NCBI GenBank assembly: GCA_963770995.1
Contig: CAVYRS010000005.1
Location: 930,001 to 994,000 of the forward strand
From: CAVSWN01 sp963770995
Lineage (GTDB): Bacteria > Acidobacteriota > Vicinamibacteria > Vicinamibacterales > CAVVIG01
DNA: 64,000 nucleotides
Direction of reading: 5' to 3'
The notes beneath the pieces were generated by a model. That model was not told the DNA's origin. It saw nothing but the letters and a program-made list of their open reading frames with translations, and did no database searches. Below are positions 53,098-60,602 of the stretch, piece after piece. A program made the position numbers and the translations under genes. How positions within the stretch are numbered: position 1 is the stretch's first letter; every line of letters starts with the position of its first letter.

Positions 53098-53442
53098 ATG
53101 ACCGACGTATTCCACGCGCTCGCGCACGACGCGCGGCGCGCGATGCTGGCCCGGCTCGCCTCCGGCGATCTCACGGTTGGGGAGCTCGCCGAGCCGTTCT
53201 CCATGTCGCTCGAGGCGGCTTCCAAGCACATCCAGGTCCTCGAGCGAGCCGGTCTGGTTCGCCGCACCGTCGAAGGACGTCGCCACATCTGCACGCTCTC
53301 CCCGGCGCCGCTCGCGTCCGCCTACTCCTGGCTCGGCTTCTACGAGCGCTTTTGGAACGCGCGGCTCGATGCACTGGAAAGGCTTCTCGCTCCCGGTTCA
53401 AAGATGAAAGGAAAGAAGCGATGGAAGGGACGGAAACGATGA
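53098..53442 (+). CDS. ArsR-family transcriptional regulator
   Basis: A 114-residue winged-helix protein. Start 53098 (MTDVFHALAHDARRAMLARL) gives the family norm; 53086 is an alternative. HTH: LTVGELAEPFSMSLEAASKH and IQVLERAGLVRRTVEGRRH. The C-terminus PLASAYSWLGFYERFWNARL is that of SRPBCC-linked ArsR repressors. It ends in an ATGA overlap with the SRPBCC gene. The twin operators directly upstream indicate autoregulation. Confidence 0.88.
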   Translation: MTDVFHALAHDARRAMLARLASGDLTVGELAEPFSMSLEAASKHIQVLERAGLVRRTVEGRRHICTLSPAPLASAYSWLGFYERFWNARLDALERLLAPGSKMKGKKRWKGRKR

Positions 53443-53955
53443 CTCGGAAGAAGACGCAGCCCACCGCCGTACGGTTGGAGCGCGTGATGCCAGCACCTCC
53501 GCGTGAGGTGTACCGGGCGTGGCTCGATCCCGATGCTCCTGCGGCAATGGATGGCTCCCGGTGGATTCGACGTGAGACGCGCCGAGGTCGAGGCGCGCGT
53601 GGGCGGCCACTTTCGCATCTGGCATGTCGAGTCGGGAACCGAGATCGGCGGCTTCGAGTGCGAGATCGTCGAGCTCGTCCCCGACGAACGCATCGTCTTT
53701 CGGTGGGGATTCGTCGGGCCCGAGAGAACCGCGGGAGCCGGTCTACGACTCGGTCTTGACCATTACCCTGCAGGCGGCGCGGAGAGGAATGCCACGACGC
53801 TGACCCTGATTCACGAACGGCTGGACGATCTCGCTGCCGCGATGCCGCACATCGCCGACAAGGTGCAGGTTGGCTGGGAGCTGGTCCTCGAGAAGCTCGC
53901 CGTCACGCTTGGGGCAACGGAACGCGATGCGAATGCAGCGCGCCGGAGCGTCTGA
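53439..53955 (+). pseudogene. SRPBCC (AHSA1-like) protein with three apparent frameshifts
   Basis: The start overlaps the ArsR stop: MTRKKTQPTAVRLERVMPAP and PREVYRAWLDPD. An extra G at 53535 breaks the frame, which resumes LLRQWMAPGGFDVRRAEVEA and ARVGGHFRIWHVESGTEIGG, FECEIVELVPDERIVFRWGF. Between about 53725 and 53790 two further shifts are needed to include EPVYDSVLTITLQ before ERNATTLTLIHERLDDL. The rest to 53955 is normal. All family blocks are present. Confidence 0.75.
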
Positions 53956-53973
53956 ACACTGGAGGACTCTGGG

Positions 53974-54616
53974 ATGCGTAAGGTGATCGTTTCCGAGTGG
54001 ATGAGTCTCGATGGCGTCGTGCAGGCGCCCGCGTATGCCGACGAGGACACGAGCGGCGGTTTCAAGCATGGCGGCTGGCACCTGCGTTACTTCGAAGAGC
54101 GCTCGATGAAGTGGGTCGTCGAGAACGTGAATCGGGCTGGAGGCTTCCTGTTCGGGCGCCGCACGTACGATGTGTTCGCAGCACACTGGCCGAACGCGTC
54201 GCCGGAGGAGCAGGCGCTCGCCCAACCGTTGAACACCCTCCCGAAGTACGTCGCGTCGAGAACGCTGCGGGAGCCACTCGCCTGGCAGAACTCGAGGCTG
54301 CTCGAGGGCGATCTCGCCGAGTCCGTGGCCGCGTTGAAACGCGAAGACGGGCAACGATCTGCTCGTGATCGGCAGCACTGAGCTCGCCGCCGCCCTTCTC
54401 GCGCACGATCTCGTCGACGAGCTCCGGCTGATGATCGATCCCGTCATGCTCGGCGGCGGCAAGCGCTTCTTTCGCGACGACGGGGTGTGTCGGCGACTCG
54501 CTCTCGTGACGAGCGAGACGACTCCGACCGGCGCGATCGTGGCGACGTACGCCCGATCCGGCGCGGAGAGTGCGGATAGACCACAGCGCCTCCCGCGCCC
54601 TCCTGCCCGCACGTGA
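53974..54616 (+). pseudogene. RibD/dihydrofolate-reductase-like protein, single-base frameshift
   Basis: It begins MRKVIVSEWMSLDGVVQAPA and reads GGFLFGRRTYDVFAAHWPNA and LPKYVASRTLREPLAWQNSR. An extra C at 54352 shifts the frame. The continuation is NDLLVIGSTELAAALLAHDL, VDELRLMIDPVMLGGGKRFF to the stop at 54616. The NADPH-binding pattern of the family is complete. It is 18 bp behind the SRPBCC gene. It is the second such gene in the window (other at 20906). Confidence 0.75.
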
Positions 54617-54640
54617 CCGAAGCACAAGGAGTACACGAAC

Positions 54641-55114
54641 ATGAAGAACACGATCTGCCTCTGGTTCAACAAGGACGCGCATGAGGCGGCGCGCTTCTAC
54701 GCCGCCACCTTTCCGAATAGTGAAGTGACCGCTGTTCGCGAGGCGCCGGCTGACTACCCGGGCGGCAAGAAGGGCGACGTATTGACGGTCGAGTTCACCG
54801 TGCTTGGCATTCCCTGTCTCGGTCTCAACGGCGGCCCGGAGTTCAAGCACAGCGAGGCGCTTTCCTTCCAGATCGCGACGGACACTCAAGAAGAGACGGA
54901 CCGCTACTGGACCGCGATCGTCGGTAATGGCGGCAAGGAAAGTCAGTGCGGTTGGTGCAAGGACCGCTGGGGCGTTTCCTGGCAGATCACCCCGCGCGCG
55001 CTCACCGAGGCGCTTGCAGCTGGTGGCGGTGAGGCAAAGCGTGCCTTCGAGGCGATGATGCCGATGAAGAAGATCGACATCGCCACCATCGAGGCAGCGC
55101 GAGGAGGACAGTAG
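54641..55114 (+). CDS. PhnB-like VOC protein
   Basis: An intact 157-residue protein of the PhnB/3-demethylubiquinone-like branch: ICLWFNKDAHEAARFYAATF, LTVEFTVLGIPCLGLNGGPE, SEALSFQIATDTQEETDRYW and GWCKDRWGVSWQITPRALTE. The C-x-W-C-x-D-R-W-G-x-S-W block is diagnostic. It closes the arsR-SRPBCC-RibD run, with 24 bp to the gene before it. Unknown substrate. Confidence 0.9.
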   Translation: MKNTICLWFNKDAHEAARFYAATFPNSEVTAVREAPADYPGGKKGDVLTVEFTVLGIPCLGLNGGPEFKHSEALSFQIATDTQEETDRYWTAIVGNGGKESQCGWCKDRWGVSWQITPRALTEALAAGGGEAKRAFEAMMPMKKIDIATIEAARGGQ

Positions 55115-55276
55115 CTATCGACGGCTCCGGAGGAGCGCGCCCGCGAGCAACTGATCCAGACGCTCGCGGACGTGGAGCGATTCATCAATCCATTTCAGTG
55201 CATCACGGCCAGCGGTTACGGCGATCGGCGTTAGGCAGCAAAATGACGCATCACGAACAGACGTGAGAGGCATGCT

Positions 55277-55726
55277 ATGTCCACACCGAATCTGCGTCCC
55301 AGCGCACTCGACCGCCTCAACGTGTTCATCGGCCGATGGCTGACGGAGGGTGAGACTGTGGCTACACCGGACGCGCCCTCAGTCAGGATCTTCGCGAGCG
55401 ACGTGTACCAGTGGGCGCCCGGTGGGCAGTTCATTATGCACCCTGCGTACGGCCGCATCGGAGAGCAGGACGTCGGTGGGCTCGAGGTCATCGGATACGA
55501 TCCCGCAACCGATCAGTTCCTCACCCACTATTTTGATCACGCGGGGAACGCAATCACCGAGACATTGACTCTCCGAGACGGTATCTGGACGTGGCAGGCA
55601 ACGCACCACCGCTGCAAGGGTGTATTCACCGACAGCGACAAGACCTTGTCCGCGCACCACGAGCGCTCGGAGGATGGCAAGCGCTGGGCGCCATCGATGA
55701 TCGTGACGCTGCGGAAAGTTGAGTAA
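55277..55726 (+). CDS. DUF1579-like protein
   Basis: A 149-residue predicted beta-barrel protein: LDRLNVFIGRWLTEGETVAT, DVYQWAPGGQFIMHPAYGRI, VGGLEVIGYDPATDQFLTHY and WTWQATHHRCKGVFTDSDKT. The F-I-G-x-W and GYDPATxxF motifs are those of DUF1579. No signal peptide. ATG 55277 is preceded by AGAGG. It starts a three-gene rightward group with DUF1801. Confidence 0.83.
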   Translation: MSTPNLRPSALDRLNVFIGRWLTEGETVATPDAPSVRIFASDVYQWAPGGQFIMHPAYGRIGEQDVGGLEVIGYDPATDQFLTHYFDHAGNAITETLTLRDGIWTWQATHHRCKGVFTDSDKTLSAHHERSEDGKRWAPSMIVTLRKVE

Positions 55727-55768
55727 GTCTGGGCGCACTAGCAGTGGAGCATCAGTCTCGGAGCCATA

Positions 55769-56176
55769 ATGAAGGGCATGAAGAAAGCAGGAACAAGCAT
55801 CAGTCGCGGGGCCTCGCAACTCATCACCGACCATATTGCAGAACTCGGCGACTGGCGCGGCAAGTTCCTTGCCCGACTGCGCAAAATAGTCCTTGATGCG
55901 GACCGCGAGATCGTCGAGGAATGGAAGTGGAATACTCCGGTCTGGACCCGTGCCGGGCTTGTTTGCAGCGCGGGCGCCTTCAAGGATCATGTGAAGGTCA
56001 ATTTCTTTGGCGGCGCGTCTCTGAAAGATCCGCAGGGTATGTTTAACGCGGGCCTCGATGCCAAGAAGACTCGAGCCATAGACTTCAGCGAAGGCGACGA
56101 CATTGATGCATCCGCCTTGAAGGAGCTCGTCCGCGCCGCCGTCGCCCTCAATCTATCTCGTTCAAAAGAGCGATAG
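55769..56176 (+). CDS. DUF1801 protein
   Basis: A 135-residue protein of the short DUF1801 branch: LITDHIAELGDWRGKFLARL, IVEEWKWNTPVWTRAGLVCS, VKVNFFGGASLKDPQGMFNA and TRAIDFSEGDDIDASALKEL. A close paralog is at 58470-58892 with the same ELGDWRGK, VEEWKW and GASLKDP blocks. Function unknown. No lesions. Confidence 0.88.
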   Translation: MKGMKKAGTSISRGASQLITDHIAELGDWRGKFLARLRKIVLDADREIVEEWKWNTPVWTRAGLVCSAGAFKDHVKVNFFGGASLKDPQGMFNAGLDAKKTRAIDFSEGDDIDASALKELVRAAVALNLSRSKER

Positions 56177-56465
56177 CGTGCTCCTTGGGTCATCGTGCGG
56201 CCACCGCGGCTGACGAACGGCGTTCGCCGGGGAAGCTACCGGGGCGGGCTGGACGTTCGGGCGACGACGGATCTCGCGGGCCGACCCTGCCGAGTTCATG
56301 CTTCGCCAGCTTACCGGAGAGACCTCGTAGGGTCCTGGCCGGCATCAGAACTCGTACCCGGGAGGGCGTTCCTGACAGCGTTTTCTGGGTCGTTTCAGAG
56401 CCACCGACGCACTCGCCCCTTATAGCTCCGCCACTCGTCGCCGAACTTCAGCTCCAGTTGTCTTT

Positions 56466-56858
56466 CTAATGGCGTGCCAGCTGGGTGAGCTGAACGAGGT
56501 TGCCGCAGGTGTCGTTCAGCATCGCAATGGTCGAGGCAGTCACGTCGGTGGGCGGCATCGTGAACTCGGCGCCGCGAGCCTTGATCCGCTCGTAGTCGCC
56601 TTTGACGTCGTCGGTGTAGAACATGGCCGCGGGCTGGCTCTGTTGGAAGATCGCCTGCTGATACGCCTTGGCGGCGGGGTTGTCGTTCAGCGCCAACTGC
56701 AGCTCAGTGCCGTCCGGCTCCTCGGGCGAGACCACGGTCAGCCAGCGAAATGGGCCATTACTGAAATCGGCCTTCTTGGCAAAGCCCATTACCTCGGTAT
56801 AGAAGCGCAGGGCCTTGTCCTGGTCGTCCACGTATACGCTGGTCAACTTGATTTTCAT
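56466..56858 (-). CDS. VOC family protein
   Basis: A 130-residue protein: IKLTSVYVDDQDKALRFYTE, VMGFAKKADFSNGPFRWLTV, TELQLALNDNPAAKAYQQAI, FYTDDVKGDYERIKARGAEF and LNDTCGNLVQLTQ. Complete. Start 56858 follows AAGGAG. It is divergent from the ECF41 sigma gene, with which it shares an 89-bp control region containing the ECF41 promoter, and may belong to the same response. Confidence 0.88.
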   Translation of the reverse strand: MKIKLTSVYVDDQDKALRFYTEVMGFAKKADFSNGPFRWLTVVSPEEPDGTELQLALNDNPAAKAYQQAIFQQSQPAAMFYTDDVKGDYERIKARGAEFTMPPTDVTASTIAMLNDTCGNLVQLTQLARH

Positions 56859-56883
56859 GTCGTTTCTCCTTGTGCGCCGGCCC

Positions 56884-56910
56884 TGTCACATCAGCGACGT
56901 CTCGTCCGTC
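56884..56910 (+). promoter_or_regulatory. ECF41 promoter of the second ECF41 sigma gene
   Basis: TGTCACA (56884-56890), 16 nt, then CGTC (56907-56910) matches the ECF41 consensus at every key base. The start codon is 37 bp downstream, indicating autoregulation. Confidence 0.8.
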
Positions 56911-56947
56911 AGTACAATGACGGACCGCGACTGGAGGAATGTGACCG

Positions 56948-57838
56948 ATGCCCACACCTGAGCGGCTCGCCGAGCAATTCGAAGAGCACCGGCCGCACGT
57001 GCGGGCGGTCGCGTATCGCATGCTCGGATCGGTCAGCGAGGCGGAGGACGCCGTCCAGGAAGCCTGGATCCGATTGAGCCGCACGGATGTCAGTGGTGTC
57101 GACAACCTGCGGGGATGGCTGACGACGGTCGTGGCGCGCGTGTGCCTGGACATGCTGCGAACGCGAGCGTCGCGCCGGGAGGATCCCTTGGACGTGCACG
57201 TGCCGGATCCGATCATCCGCGCGATCAGTCGTGGGGACGAAGGGCCCGAGACGGACGCCATGCTCGCCGACTCTGTCGGTCTGGCGCTGCTCGTCGTCCT
57301 CGAGAAGCTGGAGCCGGCGGAACGACTGGCGTTCGTGCTCCACGATGTGTTTGGGATGACCTTCGAGGAGATCGCGCCCATCGTGGATCGCTCGGTCGTC
57401 GCCACGCGCCAGCTCGCGAGCCGCGCGCGCCGACGGGTCCAGGGCCAGGCGCCGACCTCAGACGCGGACCTGCGGACGCAGCGCCGCGTCGTCGACGCGT
57501 TTCTCGCGGCCGTCCAGGACGGCGACTTCGAAGCGCTGGTCGCCGTCCTGGATCCGGAGATCGTGCTGCGGGCTGATGGCGGAGCGGCGAAGGGCATGTC
57601 GCGCCTCGTGCGTGGGGCTCAGGCGGTCGTGGCACAAGCCGCGGCGTTCTCGAAGCTCGGGTTGTCCAGTCAGGTGGTCCTGGTGAATGGCAACATTGGC
57701 GTCGTGGCGCGCCTTCCGGACGGGCGCCTGCTGTCCGTGATCGGCTTCACGATTGCGGGCGGCAAGGTCGTTGAGATGGACATCCTGGCGGATCCAGACC
57801 GGCTCAGTCGGCTCGATCTGTCGGCCATCGAGCCCTGA
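56948..57838 (+). CDS. ECF41-type RNA polymerase sigma factor
   Basis: A 296-residue sigma factor, start 56948 after GGAGG. Region 2: FEEHRPHVRAVAYRMLGSVS and NLRGWLTTVVARVCLDMLRT. Region 4: LEPAERLAFVLHDVFGMTFE and IAPIVDRSVVATRQLASRAR. The SnoaL-like extension has DGGAAK and DPDRLSRL, the ECF41 C-terminal marks. It is about half identical by eye to the 19961 sigma. The downstream DoxX-like gene has its own ECF41 promoter, making it a predicted direct target. Confidence 0.92.
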   Translation: MPTPERLAEQFEEHRPHVRAVAYRMLGSVSEAEDAVQEAWIRLSRTDVSGVDNLRGWLTTVVARVCLDMLRTRASRREDPLDVHVPDPIIRAISRGDEGPETDAMLADSVGLALLVVLEKLEPAERLAFVLHDVFGMTFEEIAPIVDRSVVATRQLASRARRRVQGQAPTSDADLRTQRRVVDAFLAAVQDGDFEALVAVLDPEIVLRADGGAAKGMSRLVRGAQAVVAQAAAFSKLGLSSQVVLVNGNIGVVARLPDGRLLSVIGFTIAGGKVVEMDILADPDRLSRLDLSAIEP

Positions 57839-57850
57839 ACCATTGGCGGT

Positions 57851-57877
57851 CGTCACATTTCTTCCGGTCGTTCCGTC
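57851..57877 (+). promoter_or_regulatory. ECF41 promoter of the DoxX-like gene
   Basis: CGTCACA (57851-57857), 16 nt, then CGTC (57874-57877). It lies between the sigma stop and the DoxX-like start, 69 bp upstream of the latter. Confidence 0.75.
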
Positions 57878-57946
57878 ATCCTTGTGAGGGGCGAATCAAG
57901 CCGATTCGATCGAAACGGCTTCGCGGCGCCCACAAGGAGGCACGTC

Positions 57947-58432
57947 ATGAACATGCAAGCCACTGGGCAGACGATCGCCGCACCGCGACCGGTCCTCTCG
58001 CCCACGGAGAGGTACCAGATGTCTACTGCAACCGCTCGGACCGTCTCCGCTCCCCGCTGGATGCTCTGGACCGGCCGGCTCCTTTCCTTTCTGGTGGTCG
58101 CGCAGCTGCTGAGCAGCGCGTGGTTCAGGGCCACCTACCACACCTACGCGGTGGCCGAAATTGTGACGGGCTATGGCTATCCCGAATCGGCCATCGTCCT
58201 CATTGTCATTGCGGAATGCGCCTTGGTGGTGCTCTACCTTGTCCCGCAAACCTCTGTCATTGCCGCAATCCTGTTGACCGGCTATCTCGGCGGCGCGGTG
58301 GCCACTCATTTGCGGATCGCAGACACGGCGCGTGCGGCGATTCCGTTGGTCGTCGGAATTCTCGCCTGGGGCGGCCTGTACTTGCGGGACAGCCGCATCC
58401 GCCAACTTGTTCCCTTCCGCCGGTCGGCGTGA
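57947..58432 (+). CDS. DoxX-like membrane protein, predicted ECF41 target
   Basis: A 161-residue protein; start 57947 follows AAGGAGG. Four helices: LLSFLVVAQLLSSAWFRATY, IVLIVIAECALVVLYLVPQT, IAAILLTGYLGGAVATHLRI and AIPLVVGILAWGGLYLRDSR. The N-terminal ~40 residues are an extra, Pro/Thr-rich segment; the ATG at 58019 (MSTATARTVSAP) is an alternative. The paralog at 37020 lacks that extension. ECF41 sigma genes are commonly linked to DoxX-type genes, which fits the promoter seen. Confidence 0.87.
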   Translation: MNMQATGQTIAAPRPVLSPTERYQMSTATARTVSAPRWMLWTGRLLSFLVVAQLLSSAWFRATYHTYAVAEIVTGYGYPESAIVLIVIAECALVVLYLVPQTSVIAAILLTGYLGGAVATHLRIADTARAAIPLVVGILAWGGLYLRDSRIRQLVPFRRSA

Positions 58433-58469
58433 GTGGGATTGATACATCTGGAACTTCTAGGACGAGAAC

Positions 58470-58892
58470 ATGAAAAAGTCGGGCGCGAGCCAAGGCCAGT
58501 CGGCATCGGAGCTCATCTCGAGACGAATCGCCGAACTCGGGGACTGGCGCGGGAAAACCCTCAGCAGAATGCGCACGCTCATCAAGGAAGTAGACCCGGA
58601 CGTCGTCGAGGAGTGGAAGTGGGTCAAGCCAACCACACCCGGCACCCCGGTCTGGTCGCACGACGGCATCATCTGCACCGGCGAATCCTATAAGAATGTC
58701 GTGAAGCTGACGTTCGCCAAGGGCGCGTCTCTGAAGGATCCGGCCCGTCTCTTCAACTCGAGTCTCGACGGAAACGTACGCCGCGCGATCGACATCCACG
58801 AAGGAGACGAAGTCGACGAGTCCGCCTTCAAGGCGCTCGTTCGCCAAGCGGTCGCCCTCAACAGGTCTGGCAAGTCGAAACGTTCGAAGTAA
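58470..58892 (+). CDS. DUF1801 protein
   Basis: A 140-residue paralog of 55769-56176: LISRRIAELGDWRGKTLSRM, DVVEEWKWVKPTTPGTPVWS and VKLTFAKGASLKDPARLFNS, ending in a Lys/Arg tail. It is intact. It lies 37 bp behind the DoxX-like gene and 12 bp before the interrupted globin gene, so all may be in one transcript. Confidence 0.87.
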   Translation: MKKSGASQGQSASELISRRIAELGDWRGKTLSRMRTLIKEVDPDVVEEWKWVKPTTPGTPVWSHDGIICTGESYKNVVKLTFAKGASLKDPARLFNSSLDGNVRRAIDIHEGDEVDESAFKALVRQAVALNRSGKSKRSK

Positions 58893-58904
58893 CGGGGTAC
58901 GGCA

Positions 58905-59099
58905 ATGAGCAGACCAACCATCTTTGAAGCGGCTGGCGGAGCGCCCGCGTTCGAGGCGCTGACGGGTCGGTTCTACGAAAAGGTGAGAGCAGACCCGCTG
59001 CTCTCATCGGTGTTCGCGTCCTTCACCGCCGAGCATGCGAAGAATGTCGCGATCTGGCTCGGCGAGGTCTTCGGCGGCCCGCCCCGCTACTCCGAGGAG
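58905..59099 (+). pseudogene. Group II truncated haemoglobin, 5' part, interrupted by a group II intron
   Basis: The 65 codons read IFEAAGGAPAFEALTGRFYE, KVRADPLLSSVFASFTAEHA and IWLGEVFGGPPRYSEE. These are the first helices of a trHbO/group II globin that binds haem oxygen ligands. The frame breaks in ...EEHW-stop at 59108, where mobile DNA begins. The missing half lies at 63342-63595 on the same strand. Joining 59099 to 63342 gives YSEEHGGHRTVLERHRNLG in frame, the conserved globin sequence. The inserted intron is antisense, so it cannot be spliced out of the globin mRNA. Confidence 0.9.
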
Positions 59100-59160
59100 C
59101 ACTGGTAGATCCTACTTTCTGGACCGCGCGCGCGCGGCCGTGTGAGTAAGACCCCCGTTC

Positions 59161-59193
59161 AAACCGTGCATGCGGATTTCCCGCACACGGCTT
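59161..59193 (-). ncRNA. Group II intron domain V
   Basis: The minus strand reads AAGCCGTGTGCGGGAAATCC then GCATGCACGGTTT. It contains the catalytic AGC triad, paired CCGTG/CACGG and GCGG/CCGC stems and a GAAA tetraloop, as in domain V. It lies 26 nt downstream of the RT stop codon. Confidence 0.8.
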
Positions 59194-59218
59194 ACCAAGG
59201 GGCATTGGGAGTACGACA

Positions 59219-59869
59219 TTACACAGCCTCCGGGTACCGAATCGTGCCGCGCAGACGAACGAGACCGAGGGCGTGAAAGAACGACGGCGTCCATTGGTCG
59301 GCCTGGCCCCGACGGAGCTGGCGCCGGTGGCGTTGCAGCAGCAAGCGTTTGAGTCGCCACGCGACGTGGTCCTCGAGTTGTCCAAACTTGATGGCGGCAT
59401 TCCCGGTGCGGAAGTACGCGCCCCAGCCGCGCAGCACCGGGTTGAGCTGCGCGATGGTGTCGCGCAGGTCCCGGTGACACACCGCCCGACACGTGAGGGC
59501 CTTCACGCGCTGCCGCACCCGTTGCATCGCGCGCTGAGATGGCCACCGCTGGAGGAAGTACACCCGTCGGTGGTGGTGCTCCCAGAGCCGACCGCTCATG
59601 CGCTTGCGCAGGTGACAGCCGAGAAAGTCGAAGCCCTCGCGGCCGCGCGACAGGTCGACCTGTCTCGTTTTCTCCGGATGCAGCTCCAGTCCGAGTCGCG
59701 CGAAAATCGCTCGCACATGGTGCTCGGCCTGCTCGCATGCCGCCTTCGTGTCGCACATGACCACGAAGTCGTCCGCGTAGCGCACCAGCACGCCCAGATG
59801 CGTGTACCGGCGCGTCCACACGGTGTCGAGCACGTGCAGGTAGATGTTGGACAGCAGCGGCGAAATCAC
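59219..59869 (-). pseudogene. Group II intron reverse transcriptase/maturase, C-terminal part
   Basis: From VISPLLSNIYLHVLD onward this is the RT palm with the catalytic YADDFVV, then LHPEKTRQVDLSRGREGFDFLGCHL read in parts, and the maturase domain X with LNPVLRGWGAYFRTGNAAIK. It ends at TAG 59219 without an HNH endonuclease domain. Joined to 62115-62810 through a GT core it forms one 448-residue protein in frame. On its own it lacks RT motifs 0-4. Confidence 0.88.
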
Positions 59870-59892
59870 TCCCCGAACGCAAAAGGTAACTT
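59867..59892 (+). repeat. Left terminal inverted repeat / attachment half-site
   Basis: Starts CACTCCCCGAACGCAAAAGG and ends TAACTT. It is the exact reverse complement of 62083-62108. In the circular form the two repeats would meet as a palindromic attP-like site of about 55 bp. Confidence 0.85.
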
Positions 59893-59974
59893 TCAGTTCG
59901 AACGCGTCGTCGATGGGATGGCGGTCGCGGGCCGTGCTTGATTTGCGCCGTAAGTAGTACTATGTTTATGTCAC

Positions 59975-60307
59975 GTGGCGCGAGCGACGAAGGCGGACAA
60001 GGCGCGCCTGTTGAATGTGGCGTATCGCCTGTTGGGCCGGCAGACCTCGGTCGCCGATGCCGCACGGCATCTCGCCGATACCCGTGCGCTGTCGCGCCGG
60101 CAAGCGTACCGGTACCTTCAGCAAGCCGCGGCACTGCGTGCTCCCGTTCCCACGGTGGCGCCGACGGTCGCCATCACCTTGAAGCTCCCGGTGCACACCG
60201 TGCGCGCGCTACGCGTGCAGGCTCGGCGCCGTGGGCTCACGATCGGGCAGATCGTCACCGAGGCGCTCGCCGCATTGCTCGGCAGCGTACGCCGCCGACG
60301 TGGCTGA
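59975..60307 (+). CDS. Small putative DNA-binding protein with HTH and ribbon-helix-helix-like parts
   Basis: A 110-residue basic protein, GTG start at 59975 in the recombinase element. The N-terminal part VADAARHLADTRALSRRQAY and RYLQQAAAL looks like a helix-turn-helix. The C-terminal part VAITLKLPVHTVRALRVQAR and RGLTIGQIVTEALAALLG resembles a CopG/Arc ribbon-helix-helix. Position ahead of the recombinase suggests a regulator or a recombination directionality factor (inference). No named family was recognised. Confidence 0.6.
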   Translation: MARATKADKARLLNVAYRLLGRQTSVADAARHLADTRALSRRQAYRYLQQAAALRAPVPTVAPTVAITLKLPVHTVRALRVQARRRGLTIGQIVTEALAALLGSVRRRRG

Positions 60308-60602
60308 GCGGCGCGCCCGTCGCGGCCCGCTGCAGGTTCAGCTCGAATATGCGTTCGATCGGCTCCGGGGCGACAAGCTCGCCCACGCGTACGAGCTGTT
60401 GGTGCCGGCTCGAGCCCGCCCGCTCGAGGCGTCTGTAAGGGAGCGTGTGCATGCGCACGGCAGCGATTTACGCGCGGGTGTCGTCGGAACAACAGCGGGA
60501 GGCGCACACGATTGCGAGCCAGACGGCGGCGCTGATCGAGTGGGCGAGGACGCTCGATCTCGAGGTGCCGACGGCCTGGATCGTCGAAGACGAGGGCTAT
60601 AG
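60300..60602 (+). CDS. Possible small basic protein overlapping the recombinase start
   Basis: GTG 60300 overlaps the previous stop (GTGGCTGA). It reads ERRARRGPLQVQLEYAFDRL and RGDKLAHAYELLVPARARPL, then runs into sequence that is simply another frame of the recombinase. The first ~50 codons look coding. A TAA exists in another frame just before the recombinase start (60435-60437), so the true stop may have been lost by an indel. Confidence 0.4.
   Translation: MAERRARRGPLQVQLEYAFDRLRGDKLAHAYELLVPARARPLEASVRERVHAHGSDLRAGVVGTTAGGAHDCEPDGGADRVGEDARSRGADGLDRRRRGL

Noticed and set aside
59975..60602. Toxin-antitoxin pair made of the two small frames before the recombinase
   Set aside because: Neither protein shows toxin motifs, and the second frame is doubtful; a control role in recombination is simpler.
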